Origin: Rhizobium sp.
GTDB taxonomy: Bacteria; Pseudomonadota; Alphaproteobacteria; Rhizobiales; Rhizobiaceae
Direction: 5' to 3'
DNA length: 15,079 nucleotides
NCBI GenBank assembly: GCA_003527225.1
Contig: DPXQ01000152.1
Span: 1 to 15,079, forward strand
Part shown: one piece after another, positions 1 through 6,981 of the stretch
Position numbering within the stretch: the first letter of the stretch is position 1
How the letters are laid out: every line of letters starts with the position of its first letter
The notes under the pieces: model-generated
What the model was told of the DNA's origin: nothing
Database searches by the model: none
The model's input: the letters and a program-made list of their open reading frames with translations, nothing else
Position numbers and translations under genes: made by a program

Positions 1-629
1 TGCGTCGCCTCATGGCTGAGGACGGCTGCATACCCGGCAGCATCGCGAAACGCCTCAAAGGGCGGCATCTGGATATAGTCCATAACCGGCGAATAGTAAG
101 CCTGATTGCCGCCGTGCCGGATGACTGCGCCCGTCGCCTTGAAGAAGCACTCGGCGCTCTTGATGCGCTCGACGGGATCCCGCACCTTGGCTGGCGGGGC
201 ATAATAGGTGTCAGGCAAACCATCGATCTGCTCGATATTGAACACCGAATAGGCTTTCAGGAATGGGATTTCCCGATCGACATCATCGCCGTTTTCATCG
301 GCCACGGATTTGGTGAACCGGCTGGCAAAGACGACCGTCGAGCCCGTTTCGCCCTTGCGCACGACACCGCCCAGCTCAAGCGCCTGTTTGAAGGTCATCC
401 ACATGGAGGATGTATAGCCCCGCGAGACCTGCTCCGACCACAAAAGGAGCACATTCATACCGGAATAGGGCAGTCCGTTGTGGCGTACCGGTCGAGCAAT
501 CCGGCCACTGGTGTTGGCGGCGCTCCATGGCTTCATCCAGGGGCGCACGCCCTGTTCGAGATCCTCAACGATCCTGTCGGTAATGCGCGTGTAGATGTCG
601 ATGCGGTGCGCTTCCGTTTTCCTGGCCAT
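1..629 (-). CDS. ardC: ArdC-type antirestriction protein, N-terminal part (runs off the window)
   Basis: Reading the minus strand from the ATG at 629-627 gives 209 complete codons with no stop before the left edge. The protein opens MARKTEAHRIDIYTRIT and carries the hallmarks of the ArdC N-terminal domain: PWMKPW at residues 30-35, RPVRHNGLPYSGMN at 46-59 and a conserved W at 64. It reaches LSHEAT at 204-209, the start of the HExxH zinc site of the C-terminal metallopeptidase domain. ArdC relatives bind single-stranded DNA and protect incoming plasmid DNA from host restriction. The zinc-dependent domain is known in the family, but its substrate is unclear. The start is fixed by AAGGAG about 8 nt upstream. 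The leader is highly structured (651-807) and separated from the upstream gene by two terminators, so this gene probably has its own promoter. A plasmid anti-defence role is inferred from the family. Confidence 0.88.
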   Translation of the reverse strand, partial: MARKTEAHRIDIYTRITDRIVEDLEQGVRPWMKPWSAANTSGRIARPVRHNGLPYSGMNVLLLWSEQVSRGYTSSMWMTFKQALELGGVVRKGETGSTVVFASRFTKSVADENGDDVDREIPFLKAYSVFNIEQIDGLPDTYYAPPAKVRDPVERIKSAECFFKATGAVIRHGGNQAYYSPVMDYIQMPPFEAFRDAAGYAAVLSHEAT

Positions 630-650
630 GACTTCTTCTCCTTTTCTGAA

Positions 651-807
651 GACCGCGCCTGTCGCGGTCCGTCACGGAGGTCCGAAGCCAGGAGCCGGAG
701 GCCGAGCCCATGCACCGGAACGGCCGCAACAGCGTGGAGGACGGCAAAGCCGTTGCATGGGCGCCCGGCTCCTGCAGGACCGCCGAGCGGGACGGACCGC
801 GACAGGC
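651..807 (-). promoter_or_regulatory. Structured leader of the ardC-type gene with alternative stems
   Basis: A 17-bp perfect inverted repeat (arms 657-673 and 791-807, GCCTGTCGCGGTCCGTC and its complement) encloses further perfect stems: 689-698 with 765-774 (10 bp), 707-714 with 754-761 (8 bp) and 720-724 with 749-753 (5 bp). Two local hairpins compete with these. One is 651-657 with 663-669 (GACCGCG/CGCGGTC, 5-nt loop), which would use the distal arm of the 17-bp stem just upstream of the ribosome-binding site. The other is 741-745 with 749-753. Mutually exclusive pairings next to a ribosome-binding site suggest an RNA switch or attenuator. A DNA-level role (operator or cruciform) is also possible. 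Confidence 0.6.
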
Positions 808-833
808 ACGTCTCCAGCTTTCCCTCTCGACAC

Positions 834-864
834 AAAAAAAGGCCGGCGCAGTCGGGCGCCAGCC
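834..864 (-). terminator. Rho-independent terminator
   Basis: On the minus strand a 9-bp stem (856-864 with 841-849, one G-T wobble) with a 6-nt loop is followed directly by seven T (834-840). It is the second of two stem-loops downstream of the 195-aa gene and the stronger one. It insulates the ardC-type gene from upstream transcription. Confidence 0.85.
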
Positions 865-870
865 TCTGAT

Positions 871-899
871 CAAGAAGAAAGGGCGGGGTTACCCCCGCC
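871..899 (-). terminator. Rho-independent terminator, first of a tandem pair
   Basis: Just past the stop of the 195-aa gene, the minus strand has a perfect 7-bp stem GGCGGGG/CCCCGCC (893-899 with 882-888) and a 4-nt loop. The following tract, CTTTCTTCTT, is T-rich but interrupted. The stronger terminator at 834-864 lies 6 nt further on. Confidence 0.6.
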
Positions 900-906
900 G
901 GCGACA

Positions 907-1494
907 TCAACCGAAGGCCGCCATCTGAGCTTCGGCCGCCTTTCGATCGAGCGATGCGCCGGGGTTCTCGACCGGCCGGTCGAAGGGCTTCCAGGTTTCG
1001 CCGACAACCTGTTCGTAGGCGGCCACTGCTCCCTCGGCCGCCATCCGCAGCGCATGGGACTGGACACCCATGTCGGCCGCGAACTCCCGCTTGCGCTGGG
1101 CGCCGCTGTCATAGCCGACCGGACCGTCGAGATCCTCGTCGCGGGCATCATTGGATGCCTTGGCGGTTGCGTCGCGCGCCTCAGTGACGGCGCGGGAGTA
1201 GAACTGTCCGGCACCATGCGCTGATCCGACGAAGGCCCCGACGATCCGTTGCAGATGGATCTGCATGGCCTTTTCGCCTAGGCCTTCGGAGAGACTTTCG
1301 GCGGTCTCGACGATCAGCCGCTCATGCAGGCTGCGGATGCCATCGCTGTCGACGATAGCCGTGCCGAAGCTTTCGGCGATTTTTTGCGCCTGGATGGCGT
1401 CGGGGCAGGAGAGGCGGACCATTTCAAGAGTGGTTCCGCGGCGCGATTGCGCCGACCGGGCGGTGGAGCGATTGGAGGTGGCGGGGTTGGCCAT
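907..1494 (-). CDS. Conserved-type plasmid protein of unknown function (195 aa)
   Basis: I do not recognise this family. The start MANPATSNRS at 1494 is chosen over an in-frame ATG 22 codons upstream because GGAAGG lies about 7 nt before it and the longer version adds only low-complexity residues. The predicted protein has a basic, Ser/Arg-rich N-terminus (residues 1-20), then a largely alpha-helical body (about 25-110) with many Ala and Glu. A charged stretch follows (119-137) and then a helix-rich C-terminal part ending AAEAQMAAFG. No signal peptide, membrane segment or catalytic motif is visible. It is monocistronic in appearance, with about 390 bp of structured DNA upstream and two terminators downstream. 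Codon use and composition match its neighbours. I am confident it is a gene and do not know its role. Confidence 0.75.
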   Translation of the reverse strand: MANPATSNRSTARSAQSRRGTTLEMVRLSCPDAIQAQKIAESFGTAIVDSDGIRSLHERLIVETAESLSEGLGEKAMQIHLQRIVGAFVGSAHGAGQFYSRAVTEARDATAKASNDARDEDLDGPVGYDSGAQRKREFAADMGVQSHALRMAAEGAVAAYEQVVGETWKPFDRPVENPGASLDRKAAEAQMAAFG

Positions 1495-1887
1495 GTCTGT
1501 TCCTTCCGTGGCTGCCGAAGCGGTTCCGGCCCGTGCCGGTCTGCCCTTCGATGCGGGCACTCAAGAACCGGCAAAGGACGGGCGGCTTCACAGGTCCGAT
1601 CCGACTGAGCCAGCAGGGCAGGTTTGCGGGCCAGCAGGTCTTGACCTGAGCAGACCGCGAGCCTGCCCTCGCGCAGAGAGGTTGGATCGGCCGCTCCGCG
1701 GCGCGCCAGCGGCCTTGAAACGACCGGCCACCGGTTCAGACCGCAACGAAAAGAAGGGCAGTCCAGCACGGGTCCGATATCAGACGCACGCCGACGAGGG
1801 ACGACATGGCCAAGCCCACCACCCTGGGAGATGTCGTGGCCGCAAGATGACCAGATGCCATCCAGTGCACAGCCCATTCGAGGTCAC
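1495..1887 (-). other. Non-coding leader region with nested palindromes
   Basis: No convincing gene lies here. Between 1541 and 1761 there is a nested set of inverted repeats: 1541-1549 with 1753-1761 (CTGCCCTTC, 9 bp), 1565-1571 with 1731-1737 (7 bp), 1596-1605 with 1681-1690 (10 bp, one G-T wobble), 1615-1622 with 1662-1669 (AGGGCAGG, 8 bp), 1626-1629 with 1655-1658, and a closing hairpin CAGGTC-TT-GACCTG at 1635-1648. The order is strictly nested, so the stretch could fold as one long arm in the minus-strand leader of the 195-aa gene. It may be a structured 5' untranslated region or a separate RNA. Confidence 0.55.
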
Positions 1888-2199
1888 CTATCCCGCCACC
1901 GACGAAGCAGGCGCATCACCGCAATGCTCGAGCGCGTCGATCATCTGCTCCTGAAACGCCAACAGATGTCCGAGCGTGTCGAGTTCGGCCCAACGTTCGA
2001 AGGCCACGCGATCAGCCAGGTCTTGAGGATAGAGCCGGAACCCTGATCTGCGTCGCGCCCGACTCCGGACTTTCACGGTGATCGCTTGCCGGCCGGCGTG
2101 GGCTGCAATCTGCCGATTCAGACAATCGAGATGCTGCAGGGTCTCACGCCGGGCGCCGATTGCCTTGTCCAGCGGCTTTGGAGCGAGGATGTCAATCAT
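1888..2199 (-). CDS. Small unknown protein translationally coupled to DUF7007 gene (103 aa)
   Basis: I do not recognise the family. The ATG (2199-2197) overlaps the stop of the DUF7007 gene by 4 bp (ATGA), and GGAGG lies 7 nt upstream inside the preceding gene, so translational coupling is likely. The protein has an N-terminal helix-rich part (LDKAIGARRETLQHLDCLNRQIAAH), a basic patch KVRSRARRR near residues 43-51, and a C-terminal helix-rich half. There is no signal peptide or membrane segment. The basic patch would fit nucleic-acid contact, but that is only a guess. It is the last gene of a three-gene run with the ParB-like and DUF7007 genes, and no clear terminator follows. Confidence 0.72.
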   Translation of the reverse strand: MIDILAPKPLDKAIGARRETLQHLDCLNRQIAAHAGRQAITVKVRSRARRRSGFRLYPQDLADRVAFERWAELDTLGHLLAFQEQMIDALEHCGDAPASSVAG

Positions 2200-3089
2200 G
2201 ACCCATCCTCCCGACCTCGCCAGCCGATGAAGGAGGACGGCCCATGATATTCGGCATGACGGTTGGGATCGATGACAAAGCCGAACCGGCTGCGCCCGGC
2301 ATACTCGTCGCTCGGGATCAGGAAGCGACGCTCATCCTTGTCTGCTCGCCCGTGCCCACCGACGACCGCCATGACCTCGGTCATGCCGGGGTGCTGATCG
2401 GAGAAGATTGCAGATATGACGACATGATCTGCCGCATGGCGCCGATCAAACGCGCGGCGATCTTTGACCCAGCTTTCGCCCTCGGTCAGCTCGGCGCCGT
2501 GGATCGCCTCCCATTCATCAGGCCAGGTATTGCGGATGGTCTTTTCTGCCGCGGCCCGCTCGTAGCCGGTGAACAGCTCCGGAAAGCTGAGCGCCACGAT
2601 CGCCCATTCGCAATCCTCCTCGTACCAGGGGGTGACTTTGCGCAGCAACGAATGGACTTTGCTATTGCGGTCGGCGGAGAGGTGAAAGCCGCCATGGCCG
2701 GCCGTGCTATGGGCGATGACGCCCTCGGCATAGATGACCGCCATCTGCGAACCGCCCCAGGGCGTGCTCGCCGATATGCGCGTCTGCACGCGGTTAAGCT
2801 TGGCCAGATCGCGGTTGTGCCCAGCCGTCTCAGCAACGCGCCTCCGGAACTCGGCCTCATTGGCCAGCCGGCCGTCGTGCCCGATGAAATCGGCGCACGT
2901 CAGCTCAGCGAGCGGCCGGCGCACGAAGACGGCACTCGCGAGAAAAGCAAAGCCGCTTGGCGACATGACCATGGCGAGGACCAAGTCATCGATGCGGGCA
3001 ACGGGAATTCCGTCCGCGCCTGTGGCAAACTCCACCCCCAAAAGATCGGGGGTGGGTGTCGCCGAGCTTGACTTGAGGGCGCCGGTCAT
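2196..3089 (-). CDS. DUF7007-type protein (297 aa)
   Basis: The central part contains the pattern I associate with the DUF7007 family: STPWGGSQMAVIYAEGVIAHSTAGHGGFHLS at about residues 108-138 and WYEEDCEWAIVALSFPELF at about 154-172. The biochemical function of the family is not known to me. It is found on rhizobial plasmids next to ParB-like genes. The start ATG overlaps the parB-like stop by 4 bp (ATGA) with GAGGG about 7 nt upstream, and its own stop overlaps the next start in the same way, so the three proteins are probably made together in related amounts. The C-terminal part (about 220-297) looks like a second small folded segment. No membrane segment is visible. Confidence 0.8.
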   Translation of the reverse strand: MTGALKSSSATPTPDLLGVEFATGADGIPVARIDDLVLAMVMSPSGFAFLASAVFVRRPLAELTCADFIGHDGRLANEAEFRRRVAETAGHNRDLAKLNRVQTRISASTPWGGSQMAVIYAEGVIAHSTAGHGGFHLSADRNSKVHSLLRKVTPWYEEDCEWAIVALSFPELFTGYERAAAEKTIRNTWPDEWEAIHGAELTEGESWVKDRRAFDRRHAADHVVISAIFSDQHPGMTEVMAVVGGHGRADKDERRFLIPSDEYAGRSRFGFVIDPNRHAEYHGPSSFIGWRGREDGS

Positions 3090-4837
3090 GCGGCCGCCCT
3101 CTGATCGAAATCCTGGTCGTGGCCATCGGCGACCTCGGCGTCGTGCGGATCGTCCGGAATCACATCCTCTTCTACCGGCCCCTCATGCTCTTCAGCCGAG
3201 GCGCCAACATTACCGTCTTCGTCATCTTGGGAGCCCGTACCGATGACATCGGTGGCGGCGCCTGCACGAATCCAGTCGAGCAGCTCGTCGGTCGGCGGCG
3301 CGAAGCGACCAGACGGATGGACGAAGTGCTCGCTTGCAAAGTGCTCGACGAGCGCTGCGCGGGTTTCGCGCACCTTATGGCGTGGCTGGATCGACGCCTC
3401 GACGCAGGACGCCTCGAGTGCCTGGCGCGAAAGGCACAAGAGGAAGTCTTCCGAGCCCATGTTTGGCAGGAATTCATCAGCGCCGATCGCCTCCCCTGCG
3501 ATGCGCGCGACCATGCCGCTGTTCGACATGCCCCGGCGGCAAGACAGAGCATCGATGAGGACCGAGCGAACGGCAACGCGTAGCGTGTCCTGATCGAAGG
3601 CGAGCTTGCCATGCTCATCGAACAAGCCGACCGCATGTCGCGAGAAGCGCTTGCCGCCATAGAAGGTCCCGTCCGCGCCGGAGTCCACACGGACGTTCTG
3701 ACCGGCGAAGGCCAGCACCATCAGCGCCATCAGCATGTCATCCTCGATTGGAGCGCGGCCGAGCGCGTCGTGCAGCGCGGCCGTGCGGAAATCGCCGATC
3801 ATGTCGTGGCCCTTCTGGGTCACATCGGATCGGACCTTCGGCGCGGCGTTGGCGTCAGCGTCATCACCGCCACCGACAGAGCCGTCACCAGCACTGCTAA
3901 TTGGCTTCGCCGCCTCGGGCATGCGATAATAGACCGTCTGCACCTTGCCGTCGCGATCGAGATACATCGCCGCGTTGTCTGACTTGGACGGCTTGCAGTA
4001 GACTTGAGACGCCTTCCTCGGCAGTTCCGGCTGGCCCCAGCTGTTCACGTCGACGATTGCACCCTTCTTCGGCAGATTGTTTGTCATCCATTCATGCTGG
4101 GCACCAAGAAATCCCTCGACATTGGTGGTGTAGCGGCCGTCCTGATCAGCCGGCGCGAAGAGATCCTCGACCCATTCGATGCCGTAGGCCTGGGCGAGTT
4201 CGTCGCCAAAACTCGCATCTTTGGCGTACATGCGCTTCTTGGTCAGCGCATTGGCAATCTGCCACCAGGGCGCGGTATCACCCTTCTTAGGTTTGTGGGC
4301 TTTCCAGACCTCCTTCTGGTCGACCTGGCCGGCGGCCGCGATGACGCGCAACTGCTGCTCGGACGGCATATCGCCCAGGGCCATCTGTTCGAGCATGGCC
4401 GCCAGGACATTGGCGAGCAGGCGCAGCTTGCGAATCTGGCGGACGGGGAGGGCTAGAGCGACAGCAATCGCTTCCTCGGTCCAGCCGAGAGCCACGAGCC
4501 GCTCGATACCGCGCCATTGGTCGACGGGGTTGAGGGCCTCGCGCACGCTATTTTCGACCATGGACCGCATCGCGCCGTTATCGTTGGCCGCATCCACAAC
4601 CAGGATTTCGATTTCTTCGAGGCCGGCGGCGATCGCGAGCCGAACGCGGCGATGGCCCGCGTCGATGATGTAGCCGTTGCCACCATCGGCTTCAGGCGCG
4701 ACGACCGGCGGCTGGACGATGCCGACCGCCTTGATCGTCGCGAGCATCAGCGCATCTGCCTGCGGCGACGACTTCGTCTGGCGCATCCGGTCAGGATTTT
4801 CCTTGAGCGCGCGCGGGTCAACCTTCATTATCTGCAT
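3086..4837 (-). CDS. ParB-like (ParB/Srx-fold) DNA-binding protein, extended form (583 aa)
   Basis: The N-terminus is a ParB-type domain: VGIVQPPVVAPEADGGNGYIIDAGHRRVRLA (residues 38-68) contains the GxRR box equivalent as AGHRR (60-64), and ENSVREALNPVDQWRGIERL (95-114) matches the ParB segment that follows the nucleotide-binding box. A helix-turn-helix candidate lies at about 120-143 (TEEAIAVALALPVRQIRKLR). The remaining 430 residues are not typical of chromosomal ParB or plasmid RepB (about 290-350 aa). They include a Gly/Asp-rich linker near 318-330 and a strongly acidic tail from about 536 to 583. No ParA partner is in the window, so an accessory regulator, loading or nuclease-like role is as plausible as partition. 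AAGGA lies 7-8 nt before the ATG. It heads a coupled run with the DUF7007 and 103-aa genes. Confidence 0.85.
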   Translation of the reverse strand: MQIMKVDPRALKENPDRMRQTKSSPQADALMLATIKAVGIVQPPVVAPEADGGNGYIIDAGHRRVRLAIAAGLEEIEILVVDAANDNGAMRSMVENSVREALNPVDQWRGIERLVALGWTEEAIAVALALPVRQIRKLRLLANVLAAMLEQMALGDMPSEQQLRVIAAAGQVDQKEVWKAHKPKKGDTAPWWQIANALTKKRMYAKDASFGDELAQAYGIEWVEDLFAPADQDGRYTTNVEGFLGAQHEWMTNNLPKKGAIVDVNSWGQPELPRKASQVYCKPSKSDNAAMYLDRDGKVQTVYYRMPEAAKPISSAGDGSVGGGDDADANAAPKVRSDVTQKGHDMIGDFRTAALHDALGRAPIEDDMLMALMVLAFAGQNVRVDSGADGTFYGGKRFSRHAVGLFDEHGKLAFDQDTLRVAVRSVLIDALSCRRGMSNSGMVARIAGEAIGADEFLPNMGSEDFLLCLSRQALEASCVEASIQPRHKVRETRAALVEHFASEHFVHPSGRFAPPTDELLDWIRAGAATDVIGTGSQDDEDGNVGASAEEHEGPVEEDVIPDDPHDAEVADGHDQDFDQRAAA

Positions 4838-5167
4838 TGGATTTGTCCTTGTCTAGAGGGTTCCGGACCGGCGCCTTGCCAGCCCTTCCTGTCTTCATTT
4901 TTTCGCGAAGACACCTCCCGAACCGCCGATCGGCCGCACTGACGCAACGGCGACCGAGCATCCCTGCTGCGAAGAACTAGCGGGGCTTACAGCCCTGCGA
5001 AGGACGAGTGGCCGGGATTGCGCAGGTGGCGGTTGAGCGAGGCGGCGACAGGAGGACCGATCGGCGACCGGTTCAACTTCCTGCTTTTCTTCCTCAATCC
5101 CACCTTCCAGTTCGAGCTAACGCTCGAAGATGAGACTGCTAGCGGCGGCCATACTTCGACGAAGGGA
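4838..5167 (-). other. Palindrome-rich non-coding region upstream of the parB-like gene
   Basis: No reliable gene lies here. Inverted repeats seen: 4887-4893 with 5047-5053 (TCCTGTC/GACAGGA), 4890-4896 with 4907-4913 (TGTCTTC/GAAGACA), 4924-4933 with 5057-5066 (CGCCGATCGG/CCGATCGGCG, 10 bp perfect), 4921-4927 with 5028-5034 (AACCGCC/GGCGGTT), a hairpin at 4980-4998 (GCGGGGCT-TAC-AGCCCTGC, one wobble) and a hairpin at 5111-5128 (TTCGAGC-TAAC-GCTCGAA). The hairpin at 5111-5128 lacks a T tract and is not a convincing terminator. The region probably contains the promoter and leader of the parB-like operon. Confidence 0.45.
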
Positions 5168-5485
5168 CTAGGTTCGGCGCCTGAGCAGGGCCAGACCATC
5201 GGCTAGCATGCGCTTCAGGATCGGCTTCCTGCTTTCCGGTTCAGCAGGGGCGGCTTCGGCGCTACGAACAGCAGCAGGCGGTGGACCGGCGGCCTCGGAA
5301 CGTGAAGGCGGAGAGGGCTCCTCGACGACGGCGGCGACAACGACATGCGTAATTGTCGTCTCATCCGATTTCACCGAAACGGTGACCTGTCCGCCGGAGC
5401 GAAGGCGATCGACGCCCGTTTGAGCGGCCTCCTGCTCGTCTCGAGCTTCGACCAGCGATGTCTGCGTCACCAGAAAAAATGGCAT
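5168..5485 (-). CDS. Small unknown protein with Pro/Ala-rich linker (105 aa)
   Basis: I do not recognise it by function. The first half (MPFFLVTQTSLVEARDEQEAAQTGVDRLRSGGQVTVSVKSDETTITHVVVAAV) reads like a small beta-alpha-beta domain. A Pro/Ala/Glu-rich linker follows (about 55-84), then a basic helical tail RKPILKRMLADGLALLRRRT (86-105). AGGGAC sits about 5 nt before the ATG, a weak but usable ribosome-binding site. A two-part layout with a basic tail would fit a small nucleic-acid-associated or adaptor protein, but this is inference. It lies between the parB-like leader and the IS element. An 11-bp palindrome (CCGCTTAGCGG, 5520-5530) sits 35 bp upstream of the start and could be an operator. 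Confidence 0.65.
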   Translation of the reverse strand: MPFFLVTQTSLVEARDEQEAAQTGVDRLRSGGQVTVSVKSDETTITHVVVAAVVEEPSPPSRSEAAGPPPAAVRSAEAAPAEPESRKPILKRMLADGLALLRRRT

Positions 5486-5573
5486 GTGTCCCTGCGATGT
5501 GTTCTACTGCAGATCTCATCCGCTTAGCGGTTGCGGTCAAGATGCAGCACCTCCTCAGCGGCGCCTCCGATAC

Positions 5574-5594
5574 AAAAAAGGCGCTCAACCCGTG
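5574..5594 (-). terminator. Distal half of a terminator hairpin interrupted by the IS element
   Basis: On the minus strand this segment reads GGGTT-GAGCGCCTT followed by a T tract (six A on the plus strand at 5574-5579, two of them also in the stem). Its stem partner, GAGCGCCTT on the plus strand, lies at 6993-7001 on the other side of the IS element. Joining 5594 to 6989 restores a stem AAGGCGCTC/GAGCGCCTT with an inner CCC/GGG and a GTGA loop. This is half of a former Rho-independent terminator. Confidence 0.6.
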
Positions 5595-5597
5595 TAT

Positions 5598-5611
5598 GTG
5601 GAACGGCCCGC
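5598..5611. repeat. IS1111-type subterminal inverted repeat (transposase-downstream side)
   Basis: GTGGAACGGCCCGC is perfectly complementary to 6968-6981. The identity stops on both sides, so the repeat is 14 bp. Confidence 0.85.
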
Positions 5612-5861
5612 GGTGCAAGGTGCTCTTCAGTCGATTTCACCACATGGGAACGGTGCGGTCATATGTCCGGCCTACTTGTGCGGTCATGACCGCTGGCCTC
5701 GATGAAGTCCGCGAAACGGGTGGCTGGATCAAGGGGGCGCGCTTTGTGCGCGTCACGGGTTTCGGCCTGTCCTGCTTCGGGATTTCGTCCCGTGGTTCAT
5801 CGTCTGTTATGCACCCTACCTGCCGGCGGTTGCCGGGCAGCTCGTCTCGGCGGTCCTGCGC
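5612..5861 (-). ncRNA. Probable IS1111-type guide (bridge/seek) RNA region
   Basis: The 250 nt between the transposase stop and the inverted repeat contain no credible reading frame but many hairpins: 5680-5693 (perfect palindrome GCGGTCATGACCGC), 5738-5752 (CGCGC/GCGCG), 5778-5792 (CGGGA/TCCCG) and 5820-5840 (CTGC-CGGC/GCCG-GCAG with one bulge). A 10-nt direct repeat GTGCGGTCAT occurs at 5653-5662 and 5678-5687. In IS1111-subgroup elements the structured RNA that directs target and donor recognition is known to be encoded downstream of the transposase, which is this position. The RNA ends and the guide loops are not defined here. Confidence 0.55.
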
Positions 5862-6905
5862 TTATACGGCGGCAGATCCTACCTCAATTCCTATTGGGTC
5901 TCGATAAACTCCACCTCTGGTCAACAATGCCCAGATCATCCGGGCGATCTTATTGGCCAGCGCCACCGCTACGACCTTGAACGGACGCCGCGTAAGCATG
6001 TTCTTCAGCCACGGCCAAACTCGGTCGCGATACTGCACATGACGTAGCACCGATGCCGCCCCCGTCGTCAGTAATGATCGTAGTACCGGATTGCCCATCT
6101 TCGATATTCGCCCCAACCGTTCTTTGCCACCGCTGGAATGCGCTTTCGGAGTTAGCCCGATCCAGGCCGCAAAGTGCCGAGCAGATTTGAAGCCGGCGGG
6201 ATCAGGAACGAAAGCCTTTACGGCCAAGGCGATAATTGCGCCAACGCCAGGGATGGTCGCGAGGCGCCGCATCTCATCATCCTGCTTGGCTTGGATGACG
6301 ATCTCACGTTCGAGTTTGTCGATCTGTGTGGCGAGCATCTCGATCTGATTGATAATTTCGGTCAGGGCAAAGCGCGCAGCCGGAGGCAGTCGAGTATCCT
6401 CTTCATCCCGGATGATAGGCGCCAGTGCTTTCACGTTGGCGATTCCGGTCGGAGCGATGATACCCAACTCTCCCATATGGGCGCGCAACGCGTTGATCGC
6501 TTGGGTTCGCTGACGCACGAGCAGCGCCCGCGTTCTGAGGACCATCACCGCTGCCTGCTGCTCTGCAGTCTTGACCGGCACGAACCGCATCGTCTTTCGC
6601 GTCACCGCTTCAGCAATTGCCTCCGCATCAGCGGCGTCGGTCTTGCCGCGCTTGACGAACGGCTTGACGTATTGGGGCGGCAGCAATCTGACGTCGTGCC
6701 CGAAGGCCGAGATCTCCCGCGCCCAGTGGTGCGCACTCGAACATGCCTCCATACCCACCAGGCACGGTGGCAGTCTTTCGAAGAAGCGCAGCACTTCAGC
6801 ACGGCGTAGCTTTCGGTTGAACAGCGGCGTCCCGTCGACGTCCGCGCCAAAAGCTTGGAAAACGTGCTTCGCCAAGTCCAGTCCAATAGTGGTAACATCT
6901 TTCAC
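5862..6905 (-). CDS. IS110-family (DEDD) transposase, intact (347 aa)
   Basis: It catalyses excision and insertion of its IS through a RuvC-like DEDD domain plus a C-terminal serine domain. Visible are D10 in IGLDLAK, E53 in GMEAC, and D90 and D93 in KTDAADAEA, completing the DEDD set. The C-terminal Transposase_20 part carries the helix-hairpin-helix segment RRLATIPGVGAIIALAV (213-229) and HSSGGKERLGRISKMGNP (256-273), which holds the expected nucleophilic serine. The start is a GTG at 6905-6903, chosen because AAGGAGG lies 9 nt upstream. An in-frame ATG 28 codons earlier would lie outside the inverted repeat and adds unrelated residues. Length and motifs indicate an active-looking gene. Expression may come from a promoter between the repeat and the start or from outside. 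Confidence 0.95.
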   Translation of the reverse strand: MKDVTTIGLDLAKHVFQAFGADVDGTPLFNRKLRRAEVLRFFERLPPCLVGMEACSSAHHWAREISAFGHDVRLLPPQYVKPFVKRGKTDAADAEAIAEAVTRKTMRFVPVKTAEQQAAVMVLRTRALLVRQRTQAINALRAHMGELGIIAPTGIANVKALAPIIRDEEDTRLPPAARFALTEIINQIEMLATQIDKLEREIVIQAKQDDEMRRLATIPGVGAIIALAVKAFVPDPAGFKSARHFAAWIGLTPKAHSSGGKERLGRISKMGNPVLRSLLTTGAASVLRHVQYRDRVWPWLKNMLTRRPFKVVAVALANKIARMIWALLTRGGVYRDPIGIEVGSAAV

Positions 6906-6967
6906 GGAACGGTCCCTCCTTGTGGCGTTTGCGATAACGACCACGTTAGCACTTTGATGCTGTCGGA

Positions 6968-6981
6968 GCGGGCCGTTCCAC
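6968..6981. repeat. IS1111-type subterminal inverted repeat (transposase-upstream side)
   Basis: GCGGGCCGTTCCAC is the perfect complement of 5598-5611. Confidence 0.85.

Noticed and set aside
12..869. Plus-strand open frame of 285 codons
   Set aside because: It lies opposite the ArdC-type gene, which has recognisable family motifs and a good ribosome-binding site. The plus-strand product is low-complexity and Arg/Pro-rich at its end.
1314..1877. Minus-strand frame of 187 codons across the 195-aa gene and its leader
   Set aside because: It runs out of frame through the 195-aa gene, is rich in Arg/Pro/Cys and has no ribosome-binding site. The nested palindromes explain the leader better.
5111..5128. 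Hairpin TTCGAGC-TAAC-GCTCGAA as terminator of the 105-aa gene
   Set aside because: The stem is perfect but no T tract follows on the minus strand, so it is only noted within the intergenic region.
5018..5206. Plus-strand 62-codon frame with FNFLLFFLNPTFQFEL
   Set aside because: There is no good start or ribosome-binding site, it runs through hairpins and overlaps the end of the 105-aa gene.
5458..5907. Plus-strand frame of 149 codons crossing the IS boundary
   Set aside because: It spans the inserted terminator half, the IS end and the RNA region, so it can only have arisen after insertion. Its composition is not protein-like.
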